NCBI GenBank assembly: GCA_963710625.1
Contig: CAVQBG010000024.1
Span: 62,001-126,000, forward strand
From: Sva-07 sp963710625
GTDB taxonomy: Bacteria; Actinomycetota; Acidimicrobiia; Acidimicrobiales; Ilumatobacteraceae
Length of the DNA stretch: 64,000 bases
Reading direction: 5' to 3'
Below the pieces are notes generated by a model. The model did not search any database. It worked only from the letters and a program-made list of their open reading frames with translations, and had not been told where the DNA came from. This document shows, in pieces, positions 51,805-59,965 of the stretch. Within the stretch, counting starts at the first letter, position 1, and every line of letters begins with the position of its first letter. Position numbers and translations under genes: made by a program.

Positions 51805-52434
51805 GTGAACGCGTACTACGAGACCCGACTCGCTCCCGATCCGAACCGTGCGGAGGTGTGGCGGCATGTCGCGGCCTATCTGGCCCCATGGGTGGACCCG
51901 AACGGTGCCCTGCTCGATCTGGCCGCGGGGTACGCCGACGTCACCCGATCGTCGGTCGCATCGCGCAAGGTCGCGATCGACTCCAACCCGACGCTCCCCG
52001 AACTGGTGGGCGACGGCATCGAAGCGATCGTCGGTGACGCCACGGACCTCTCGTCGTTCGACGACGGCGAGTTCTCGACGGTGATCGCCAGCAACTTCGT
52101 CGAACACCTCGACCACGACGCCGTCGATTCGCTCCTCGACGGCGTCCATCGCGTGCTGCGCTCCGGTGGGCGGCTGATCCTGATCCAGCCGAATTTCCGT
52201 CTCGCGCCGCGGCGCTACTTCGACGACTACACCCACCGAACGATCTGGACCGACACGTCGCTCGGCGACCTGCTCGTCGCCCGCGGATTCAGGCTCGCCC
52301 GGGTCGAAGCCCGCTTCCTCCCGTTGACGATGAAGTCGCGCCTGTCGTTCGGTCACCGCCTCGTGCCGCTGTACCTCCGCCTGCCGTACCGTCCGCTCGC
52401 CGGCCAGATGCTCCTGATCGCCGAGCGGCCGTGA
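51805..52434 (+). CDS. Class I SAM-dependent methyltransferase
   Basis: A 209-residue methyltransferase. Motif I is modified: LLDLAAGYADVTRSSV near 33-48 in place of a canonical VLDLGCGxG. An acidic loop (DSNPTLPEL), the DATDLSSFDDGEFSTVIAS strand and the FVEHLDHDAVDSLL helix match methyltransferase type 11 proteins. The C-terminus is hydrophobic (LVPLYLRLPYRPLAGQMLLI) and may touch the membrane. GTG at 51805 gives a sensible start; the preceding frame contains palindrome-derived sequence. The substrate is unknown. It follows aceE but is separated from it by the paired palindromes. Confidence 0.75.
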   Translation: MNAYYETRLAPDPNRAEVWRHVAAYLAPWVDPNGALLDLAAGYADVTRSSVASRKVAIDSNPTLPELVGDGIEAIVGDATDLSSFDDGEFSTVIASNFVEHLDHDAVDSLLDGVHRVLRSGGRLILIQPNFRLAPRRYFDDYTHRTIWTDTSLGDLLVARGFRLARVEARFLPLTMKSRLSFGHRLVPLYLRLPYRPLAGQMLLIAERP

Positions 52435-52479
52435 GCGTCACCCGGCGCCCGTGAACCTCCAACGGGTAGCGTGGCCTCC

Positions 52480-53073
52480 ATGGCTGCTGGGACGCTGTAC
52501 ATCACCGGCGACAAGTCCGCCGACGCTCTCCTGAACCGCGACGGCACGGCGCTGCTGATCGGCATGCTGCTCGATCAGCAGGTGCCGATGGAGTGGGCCT
52601 TCGCCGGCCCGGCGACGCTGAAGGAGCGACTCGGTCATCTCGACGCGAAGAAGATCGCCGCAATGGACGTCGAGGAGTTCGTCGCCGTGTGCTGCGAGAA
52701 GCCCGCCATCCACCGGTTCCCGGCATCGATGGGCCGCCGCATCCACGAGATGTGCATGATGCTGACCGATCGATACGGCGGCAAGGGCGCCAACGTCTGG
52801 AAGGGCGTCGAGTCGGGCGACGAGTTGTACGCCCGGCTGCGCGAACTCCCGGGATACGGCGAGGAGAAGTCGAAGATCTTCGTGGCGATCCTCGGCAAGC
52901 GGATGCACGTCGAGCCAGCCGATTGGCGCACGGCCGCCGGAGTGTTCGGCGATGATGTACCGCGCTCGGTCGCCGACATCGACGGGCCGGAGACGCTCGG
53001 GAAGGTTCGGGAATGGAAGAAGGCGCAGAAGGCGGCGAAGAAGGACAAGCAGGGGCGAGCCACGCCCGGCTGA
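52480..53073 (+). CDS. HhH-GPD family base-excision-repair-like protein
   Basis: A 197-residue protein resembling the uncharacterised HhH-GPD family TIGR03252. The helix-hairpin-helix-like block LRELPGYGEEKSKIFVAILG at about 120-139 has a Gly-rich turn. A catalytic Asp like that of classical glycosylases is not obvious. A Lys-rich tail (WKKAQKAAKKDKQ) follows. ATG at 52480 is used; a GTG nine bases upstream is in frame. Its last 61 nt overlap the start of the next gene. DNA glycosylase activity is not established for this family. Confidence 0.83.
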   Translation: MAAGTLYITGDKSADALLNRDGTALLIGMLLDQQVPMEWAFAGPATLKERLGHLDAKKIAAMDVEEFVAVCCEKPAIHRFPASMGRRIHEMCMMLTDRYGGKGANVWKGVESGDELYARLRELPGYGEEKSKIFVAILGKRMHVEPADWRTAAGVFGDDVPRSVADIDGPETLGKVREWKKAQKAAKKDKQGRATPG

Positions 53074-55370
53074 CCGCCGCCGCGCCGTTCGCAGTCGTCG
53101 CCGTCGTCGGCCTCTGGCTCACACGGTCGTTCTGGGTGCCGGGAAGCTACGTCGTCGGCTTCGACACCTACGCCTACTCCGGCCCCAACCTCGAGGTCAC
53201 CGAGCGAGCGCTGCGCAACTGGCGGCTGCCCGTGCTCAACGACCTGATCTTCGGGGGAGTCCCGCATCTCGGGAACCCGTCGGCGCTCGCTCTCTACCCG
53301 CTGCAGTGGCTGACGCTGCCATTCGGCACCAATCGCTCGATGGGATTGCTCGTCGCCGCCCACGTCGTCCTGCTGGGCGTCGGCATGGTGGTCCTGGCGC
53401 GACGTCTCGGGGTCAGCCACGTCGGCTCGGCCGTGGCGGCCGTGATCGCGATGGCGGCGGGCTCCACACTCACCAAGTCGATCCAGTTCGAGCAGATCCT
53501 GGTGCTCGCATGGATCCCGCTCCTCCTGGCGACGATCCACGCGGTACTCACGTCCGACCGGCCGTGGCGGGCGGTGGCCGGGCTCTCCGCGACCACCGCC
53601 GCGATCCTGCTCGCCGGGCACCCGCAACTCGTCTACGAGGCCGCGTTCCTCGCCCTTGCCGCCGTCGTCGGCTTCGCCATCGACGATCGCCGCTGGCGCC
53701 GACTCCCCCACGTCGCCGCCGGCGCCGCGCTCGGTGTGTGCATTGCGCTCCCCCAATTGGTGGCGGTGCTGTACGCCACCGCCGACAGCGCGATCACCGG
53801 TGGCCGGGACGCCGACCAGCTGCTCTCCCCGGCACTGTCGCTGCAGCCGCAGTACGCCGCGCGGGCACTGCTCGGCACCGTCCAGGATCGCGATCCGGCG
53901 GCGTTCGCCGGCGGGTTCGAGAACATCGCATTCGTCGGAGTCGTCGTGGCCATCCTCGCGGTCGTCGGTCTGGCACAGGCGCTGCTCGACCGTCGATCTC
54001 GTCCGTGGGCCATCTCGCTGTCGGTCGCCGCGATGCTCGCTCTCGTGTGGGCAACCGGCCCGCGCTCCGCGGTCTTCCGCGTCGCATTCGACCTGCTCCC
54101 TGGTTTCGACCTCGCTCGGGCGTCCGCGAGGTGGCTGGTGGTCGTCGTCCTCGTCGCCGCCCTGTTCGCCGGCACCGGTGTCGACACCGCATGCAGGGGC
54201 GTCCGCCGATTCCACCTCGGCGCGGCCGTCGGAGCGGTCCTCCTCGGCGGCGGACTCCTCGCCGTCGGACCATTGATCGTCGCCGACCGGCGGTCCGCCG
54301 CGATCTGGACCATGTCGGCCGTCGCCGCGGTCGCCGCCCTGGTCGTCACCGGGTTGCGGAACCGCTCGACGGTCGCGCGCGGTGGGGCGGTGGTGCTGAT
54401 CTGTCTTGCCGCGCTCGAGTTGTCGGCGATGTCGCTGCACTCGATTCCTCAGTCGTTGCGCGTCGACACCGCGTTCACCGAGCACCGGACAGCGACGACC
54501 GAGTTCCTGGTCGCGCAGGGCGCCGGCCTCGTGGTCGCACTCACCGACGACGGTCGGTCCGCCGACTATCAGGTACCCGGCATGCGTCCGAACACCAATG
54601 TGCTCAACGAGGTGTCGTCGATCGACGGCTACGACGGCGGCGTGCAGGTCACCCAACGCTGGGCCGACGCGTTGTACCGCTTCACACCGGCCCCGCCGAT
54701 CGAACTGCCGCTACGGAACAGCCTCGACATCCCGATCGAACCAGGACCGCTCGGCCGTCTCGGGGTGCGCTACGTGTTGATCGACCGCCAACGAGCACCC
54801 GAGGTGTTCATCCCCGGCTGGACCGGACCGCTCGCAACCGACGAGTACTTCGAGGTGTGGGAGAACCCCGCCTGGCGCGGCGACGCCGTTGCCTGGTCGG
54901 CGGCGATCGAGTCCGACGATCCGGCCGAGCTGCTCAGGGAAACACCGGTCGTCGCGCAGCTGGCCGCCGTGGTGACCGATCCTGAGGAGACGTTCGAGTG
55001 CACAGCGGATCCGCCGCGCGACTGTTCGCCGGTCGGGTTGACCGTCGATCGGTCGCGTCCCGAGCGCATCGAGGCCGCGACCGGCTTCAACCGCACCACG
55101 CTGCTCAGCGTCGCCCAGCAGGCCCTCCCCGGGTGGCGGGTCGAGGTCGACGGCGTGTCCGCCGATGTCGTGGTCGTCGACGGGTTGTTCCTCGGAGTGC
55201 AGGTACCGGAGGGTGACCACGTCGTGACGTTCCGCTACGAGTCGCCCTGGCTGACCGCCACACTGGTGGTGTCCCTCGCGGCGCTGGCCGCGACCATTGC
55301 GCTGGCCGTGGGCGCTACCCTCTTCCCTCGCGGGCGAACTTCTCAAGCTGCGGGCAGCGGCGACCGATGA
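53013..55370 (+). CDS. YfhO-like multispanning membrane protein
   Basis: A 785-residue membrane protein. It has about 10-12 hydrophobic segments between residues 20 and 480, an early luminal-type loop FDTYAYSGPNLEVTERALRNW, and an outer C-terminal domain of about 280 residues followed by a last membrane segment near 755-775. That layout fits the YfhO/GtrB-like GT-C-fold family. The start is uncertain: ATG 53013 lies inside the previous gene and adds a Glu/Gly-rich leader. By analogy it may transfer a sugar to a lipid carrier-linked glycan, but no DxD-type motif is assigned here. It is followed by a secreted repeat protein gene 39 nt away. Confidence 0.72.
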   Translation: MEEGAEGGEEGQAGASHARLTAAAPFAVVAVVGLWLTRSFWVPGSYVVGFDTYAYSGPNLEVTERALRNWRLPVLNDLIFGGVPHLGNPSALALYPLQWLTLPFGTNRSMGLLVAAHVVLLGVGMVVLARRLGVSHVGSAVAAVIAMAAGSTLTKSIQFEQILVLAWIPLLLATIHAVLTSDRPWRAVAGLSATTAAILLAGHPQLVYEAAFLALAAVVGFAIDDRRWRRLPHVAAGAALGVCIALPQLVAVLYATADSAITGGRDADQLLSPALSLQPQYAARALLGTVQDRDPAAFAGGFENIAFVGVVVAILAVVGLAQALLDRRSRPWAISLSVAAMLALVWATGPRSAVFRVAFDLLPGFDLARASARWLVVVVLVAALFAGTGVDTACRGVRRFHLGAAVGAVLLGGGLLAVGPLIVADRRSAAIWTMSAVAAVAALVVTGLRNRSTVARGGAVVLICLAALELSAMSLHSIPQSLRVDTAFTEHRTATTEFLVAQGAGLVVALTDDGRSADYQVPGMRPNTNVLNEVSSIDGYDGGVQVTQRWADALYRFTPAPPIELPLRNSLDIPIEPGPLGRLGVRYVLIDRQRAPEVFIPGWTGPLATDEYFEVWENPAWRGDAVAWSAAIESDDPAELLRETPVVAQLAAVVTDPEETFECTADPPRDCSPVGLTVDRSRPERIEAATGFNRTTLLSVAQQALPGWRVEVDGVSADVVVVDGLFLGVQVPEGDHVVTFRYESPWLTATLVVSLAALAATIALAVGATLFPRGRTSQAAGSGDR

Positions 55371-55409
55371 CCGGTTGACGTCCATCTTCCACCCGGAGCT
55401 TCTCACCTC

Positions 55410-57383
55410 GTGCGCAAACGATTCCCGATCCCCCTCGTTCTCGGTGCGCTGATCGGCGCATCCACGCTGGTCGGCGCGACCGGCCAACCGGTCGCGGCAG
55501 CGGACTACACGATGACCGTGGACTCTCCGGTGCCGGGGCGCATCGGTGTCGACATCGCCGGAGGCGGCGCTGCGTACGAGATCGCGACCTGCTCGAACAC
55601 CCCGGGCGTCCCGACACTCGGATGGAACAGTGCCGGGCAACTGGTCGGCACGACGTCGATACCCGGATCCCCCACTCAGGTCCGTTTCGAGCTGTACCCG
55701 GGCGAATGCGGCACCTACGACGGATGGGGCGACGTCGGTGGCGCACACATCGAGATCGACCCGAGGGTGAACGGCACCGACCTCGGGCGGATCGTGATGC
55801 CCGCCGTCGGACGCCCGGGCTCCTTCGCCATCCGAGGCGACATTCTCTCGTCATCGCCGATCTCGACCGGCCGAGTGATCGTGGACTCGTTCCAGACCCC
55901 CACCGGCTTCCCCGAGGATCCGGCTCCGCTCCAGAGCAACGGCCGCGTCACCTACGGCGCGTTCGCGTCCACCGCCAGTCGCGGCGCGACGTGGAGCGGC
56001 GGTGTCGGTTGGTCGGGCAGGTACACGCTCTTCGTCACCGACACGGCGACCGGGCGCAAGATCATGGCGTTGGCCGACATCGGACCGAACTCGATCCCGA
56101 CGATCGATCTCGACGCGATCTGCTTCGGCTTCGACACGTGCCGCTACCTGTCCGGCGGCCCCGGCACGACGAGCGGGTCGTTTCATGCGTTGACGCCGAC
56201 TCGCATCCTCGACACCCGCAAGCCGCTCGGGTTCTTCGGTCCGGTTCAGACGGGTGATGGTCGCAACGACTCACCCAACCCGATCACGCGACGGCTCGTG
56301 GCGACCAATCACGATCTCCAGATCACCGGTCGCTACGGAGTCCCGGAGTCCGGGGTCTCGGCCGTCCTGCTCAACCTGACGGCGGTCAGTGCGGGCGCGC
56401 CGGGCCCAGGTTTCATGTCCGTGGTGCCCAAGCCGGCACGGGTGGGTGACATCTACAACGATCAGGCGACCTACACGTCGTTCCCGTCGACCTCGAATCT
56501 CAACATCGAGGACGCGAATCCGGTACCCAATCTCGTGCTCGCGAGAGTGGGTGCCGGCGGAAAGATCCGCATCGCGAACTTCCTCGGCCCGACGCACGTC
56601 ATCGCCGATGTCGCCGGCTGGTTCGGCACGGGCGGGGCGCACACCGACGGCGCCGGCTTCGCCGGGGTGGTGCCGTCTCGCGTGTTGGACAGCCGAACCG
56701 GAATCGGCGGGCCGACACAACAGTTCTCGCCGGGAGAAGTCCGAACCGTGCGCGTCGCGGGTGTCGCCGGCGTGCCGCAGAATGCCCAGAGCGTCGTGGT
56801 CAACGTGACGCTGGTCGGCGCCCGCTCCGTCGGCTTCGTCACCGCCTTCCCCGACGGCGAGCCGGTGCCCGAGGCGTCGAACGTGAACATCACCGCAGGC
56901 GGTGTTCGGGCCAACACCGCAGTGGTCAAAGTCGGTGCCGGCGGCCGGATCGCGTTGTACATGGGTGCCACCGCTTCAGACGTGATCGTCGACGTGATCG
57001 GCAGCTTCGGACCCTACGGTGGCACCGTCACGACGATCACGCCCGAACGGGTCGTCGATTCTCGTTCGGGCACGGGCACGGAGGCTCGGCCATGGGGCGA
57101 CGGCGAAATCCGCAACGTGGCGATCGCAGGTCGGGGAAGTGTGCCGGCGTCGGCCACGGCCGTCATCGCGAACGTGACGGCAACGAACACGACGGCGTGG
57201 GGCTTCCTGTCGGCGTGGCCGGCCGGCTCGCCGACGCCGACGTCGTCGAACTTGAACTTCTTGCCCGGCCAGACGGTCCCGAACCTGGTGATGCTGAAGC
57301 TCGGGGCCAACGGCTCGTTGTCGATCCTCAACGGACCGGGATCCGCCAACGTGATCGTCGACGTGATGGGTTACGTGAGCTGA
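55410..57383 (+). CDS. Secreted repeat protein with diverged RLxDTR-type modules
   Basis: A 657-residue exported protein. The signal peptide (MRKRFPIPLVLGALIG) ends near VAAADYT. The N-terminal 250 residues are beta-rich and contain several Cys. From about residue 265 come modules with RILDTRKPLGFFG, VPSRVLDSRTGIGG and PERVVDSRSGTG, each followed by NVT or NLT strands and a GWF or GSF end, related to but diverged from the SpoIID paralog repeats. There is no sortase motif or membrane anchor at the C-terminus (IVDVMGYVS), so it is presumably secreted or wall-bound by the modules. The stop overlaps the convergent GT4 gene by 13 nt. Confidence 0.78.
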   Translation: MRKRFPIPLVLGALIGASTLVGATGQPVAAADYTMTVDSPVPGRIGVDIAGGGAAYEIATCSNTPGVPTLGWNSAGQLVGTTSIPGSPTQVRFELYPGECGTYDGWGDVGGAHIEIDPRVNGTDLGRIVMPAVGRPGSFAIRGDILSSSPISTGRVIVDSFQTPTGFPEDPAPLQSNGRVTYGAFASTASRGATWSGGVGWSGRYTLFVTDTATGRKIMALADIGPNSIPTIDLDAICFGFDTCRYLSGGPGTTSGSFHALTPTRILDTRKPLGFFGPVQTGDGRNDSPNPITRRLVATNHDLQITGRYGVPESGVSAVLLNLTAVSAGAPGPGFMSVVPKPARVGDIYNDQATYTSFPSTSNLNIEDANPVPNLVLARVGAGGKIRIANFLGPTHVIADVAGWFGTGGAHTDGAGFAGVVPSRVLDSRTGIGGPTQQFSPGEVRTVRVAGVAGVPQNAQSVVVNVTLVGARSVGFVTAFPDGEPVPEASNVNITAGGVRANTAVVKVGAGGRIALYMGATASDVIVDVIGSFGPYGGTVTTITPERVVDSRSGTGTEARPWGDGEIRNVAIAGRGSVPASATAVIANVTATNTTAWGFLSAWPAGSPTPTSSNLNFLPGQTVPNLVMLKLGANGSLSILNGPGSANVIVDVMGYVS

Positions 57384-58579
57384 CGGGCGCTGTCGCGGGC
57401 CACCAGCGCACGTAGTTGCGAGGCGAAGGCGTCGGCGGAGAACGACGCGGCTCGCTGGATCGCTGCTCGGGCGAGTTCGTCACGGCGGTCGACGTCGCGG
57501 GTGAGTTCGACCGTGCGTGTGGCGAGCTGATCGAGGGTCGTCCAGTGCACCCCGTCCACGTCGTCGTGCACGATCTCAGCCGGGCCTGCTGCTCCGTAGA
57601 CGAGTGGTACGACACCGGCTGCCATCGCCTCGACGACGGAGATCCCGAAGTGTTCGAATCGTTCCGGGTGACGATCCGGATCCTCACCGAAACCCGCGCC
57701 GTGCCAGTAGAGCGACGCCGAACCGAGCAACCGTTCGACGACGTCTCCCGAAGCGTTGACGTGGACATCGACCGGAAGCCCGATCGCGTGGCGCCGCACG
57801 TGCAGTGCGTACTCGCGGTTGGCAGCGTCGCACCCGCCCACGATCGCCATGCGCCAGCCGGGGAGCGCTCCCGACCGGTGCAGGTCGGCGAATGTGGCCA
57901 GCAGTTCGTGCTGCTTCTTGCTGTGCCCCAACGCGGGGTCGAAGAAGCGGCCGAGCACCAGGATCAGCGGTTCCTTGTCACCGGGAACGACACTCGGACG
58001 CACCGGCGGATAGAGCACGTCGGCCGGCCGCTCCCACAGTCGCTCGACCCATCCCGCGGTGAACTCCGAATTGGCGAGGTAGCGAGAATACGACGGGAGG
58101 AACTCGACGCGCCTGACTCGTCGGTCGAACGCTGCCTGCACTTCACCGAGGCGATGCGGGAGCCTCGGCGGCAGCGACAACGCCCGCACCCCGACGACGC
58201 CGATGCGGCTGCGGAGATGATCACGCCGGCTCGGCACCTCCCCCGGAAAGTGGACGTAGTAGTAGCCGATCGGTGCCCGGTTGACGGCCTTGCTCAGGTA
58301 GGTGCCGTTGACGAACACGTCGAAGTCGGCGCTCGCATCGCTCGCCTGCGCGTCGTCGGCGACGCGCCGATGGTCGCAGGCCGACAGGTCGACACCGAGC
58401 CTGCGTCTGGTCGCTTCGACATCGGGGGCGTGCGGGCCGAGCAACGTGACGTCATGGTCGGCGGCCAGGACCTGCGCGATGCTGCCGTCGACCTGCTCGC
58501 CGCCGCCCAGCGTCGACCAGTAGAGGTCGTAGACAGCGACGCGCAGGCGCTCGGAGCCGGACGTCAGGTCTTCGGCCAT
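57371..58579 (-). CDS. GT4 family glycosyltransferase
   Basis: A 402-residue GT-B enzyme of family 4 type: VYDLYWSTLGGGEQVDGSIAQ near 17-37 (acceptor side), LILVLGRFFDPALGHSKKQH near 205, and the EX7E region ERFEHFGISVVEAMAAG near 321-337 typical of GT4. The donor is probably a nucleotide sugar. ATG at 58579 overlaps the GT2 gene end by 16 nt, so both are cotranslated. The upstream frame is not coding-like. It is the last gene of the minus-strand glycan cluster. Confidence 0.85.
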   Translation of the reverse strand: MAEDLTSGSERLRVAVYDLYWSTLGGGEQVDGSIAQVLAADHDVTLLGPHAPDVEATRRRLGVDLSACDHRRVADDAQASDASADFDVFVNGTYLSKAVNRAPIGYYYVHFPGEVPSRRDHLRSRIGVVGVRALSLPPRLPHRLGEVQAAFDRRVRRVEFLPSYSRYLANSEFTAGWVERLWERPADVLYPPVRPSVVPGDKEPLILVLGRFFDPALGHSKKQHELLATFADLHRSGALPGWRMAIVGGCDAANREYALHVRRHAIGLPVDVHVNASGDVVERLLGSASLYWHGAGFGEDPDRHPERFEHFGISVVEAMAAGVVPLVYGAAGPAEIVHDDVDGVHWTTLDQLATRTVELTRDVDRRDELARAAIQRAASFSADAFASQLRALVARDSARQLT

Positions 58580-59940
58580 TTGACGACCTCCCACGTCATG
58601 ATCTCGCCGCGGTCGACGGTCCGACCACCCGACCATCGATCTCGCAACATCGCCGGCAGCAGCCGGAGATAGCCACCGCAGACCGACCACCGGTGCACGA
58701 CCTCGCGGCGCACCGGCAGGCGGAGCGTGGCAGGTCGCAGGAGGTAGTGCCGGACGGTTGCCAAGAGCGCACGGCGCACCTCGCCGAGGCCCGATCGCCA
58801 GGCCAGCGCCGGCGGCGCGTTCTTGGCCAGCACGAGCAGACGATTGCGCTCGGTGTGGAGCTGGAAGAACGGCGATCCCACACCCGACGACTGCGCATGG
58901 TGGTGCCGCACGATCGCACGGGGTTCGTACACGTAGCGCCATCCCCGCAGGCGACCTCTCCATGACAGGTCGGTGTCCTCGTAGTACATGAAGAAGCGTT
59001 CGTCGAACATCCCGACCGCGTCGAGATAGGACCGCCGCAACAGCACCGCCCCTCCGCACCACGCGAACACCTCGGTGGGCTCCTCGTACTGGCCACGGTC
59101 GACCTCGAGGAACCCTCGATCACCGCCGTACCCGCCGGCGAACAGGTTGGAGCCGACGTTGTTCACCACGTCGAACGGCTCGGACGGCACGCGAACGTCG
59201 ACCCACACCGGCTCGGGACCGACGGTCACGGTCACCGTGTCGATCTCGGATCGCAACGTTGCGGTTCGGGTGACGAGGCACGACAGCCGTACCGAGATCG
59301 TCGAGACGTCGGTGCCGTCCGAGGCGACACGCAACGCGCCGGTGGCACTCGACCAGCGGGCGATTTCCTCACCGTCGGTGAGCACCGGTGACTCGGGGCC
59401 GTGGAATCCCTCGTCGAACGCCAGCCGGTCATCGACGCGCTCGCCGTCCAGACGGGCCCCACTCACGCGGACGCCGAGCAACCGATGCTCACCGCGCGCG
59501 AGCGGCGAAGCATCCGGGACGTCGAAGTCGATGCCGTGATAACGGTTGGCGAAGAGCATCTTCGCCGCGACGGCACCGATGTCGGGGGCGTCCTCGATCG
59601 CCGGCACCATCGCCCGCAGCCAGCCGGGGTCGACCGTGGCGTCGTTGTTGATCAGTGCGACGTACTCGTGGTCCCCGGCCAGCGCCATGCCGAGATTGCA
59701 GCCACCGGAGAATCCGAGGTTGGCGAGCGGTTCGAGGATCCGAATCGAGGCATAGCGATCGTCAGCGGCGAGTCGGTCGAGGACATCGTCGAGCGATCCG
59801 TTGTCGACGAGCACGATCTCGAGCCGGTCGGCGGGCCAGTCGGACGCGAGGAGCGAGTCCAGGCAGTCGATCGTCAACTGGCCACCGTCGAAGTTGATCA
59901 CGACGACACGAACCAAGGGCGTACGGGAAGGCGTCGACAT
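58564..59940 (-). CDS. GT2 family glycosyltransferase, rhamnosyltransferase-like
   Basis: A 458-residue GT-A enzyme. VVVINFDGGQLTIDCLDSLL near 11-30, LVDNGS near 44-49, ANLGFSGGCNLGM near 73-85 and ALINNDATVDPGWL near 94-107 give the donor-binding motifs (NND in place of DxD). An unusual segment at about 125-265 inserts beta-rich sequence before EVFAWCGGAVLLRRSYLDAVG and FFMYYEDTDLSWRG, so the catalytic domain is longer than usual for this family. The donor is unknown. It lies in an operon with the GT4 genes on either side (26 nt from the tandem GT4 gene). Confidence 0.85.
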   Translation of the reverse strand: MSTPSRTPLVRVVVINFDGGQLTIDCLDSLLASDWPADRLEIVLVDNGSLDDVLDRLAADDRYASIRILEPLANLGFSGGCNLGMALAGDHEYVALINNDATVDPGWLRAMVPAIEDAPDIGAVAAKMLFANRYHGIDFDVPDASPLARGEHRLLGVRVSGARLDGERVDDRLAFDEGFHGPESPVLTDGEEIARWSSATGALRVASDGTDVSTISVRLSCLVTRTATLRSEIDTVTVTVGPEPVWVDVRVPSEPFDVVNNVGSNLFAGGYGGDRGFLEVDRGQYEEPTEVFAWCGGAVLLRRSYLDAVGMFDERFFMYYEDTDLSWRGRLRGWRYVYEPRAIVRHHHAQSSGVGSPFFQLHTERNRLLVLAKNAPPALAWRSGLGEVRRALLATVRHYLLRPATLRLPVRREVVHRWSVCGGYLRLLPAMLRDRWSGGRTVDRGEIMTWEVVKWPKT

Positions 59941-59965
59941 GGGTCCGTGCGAGGTTAGCGGCGGC

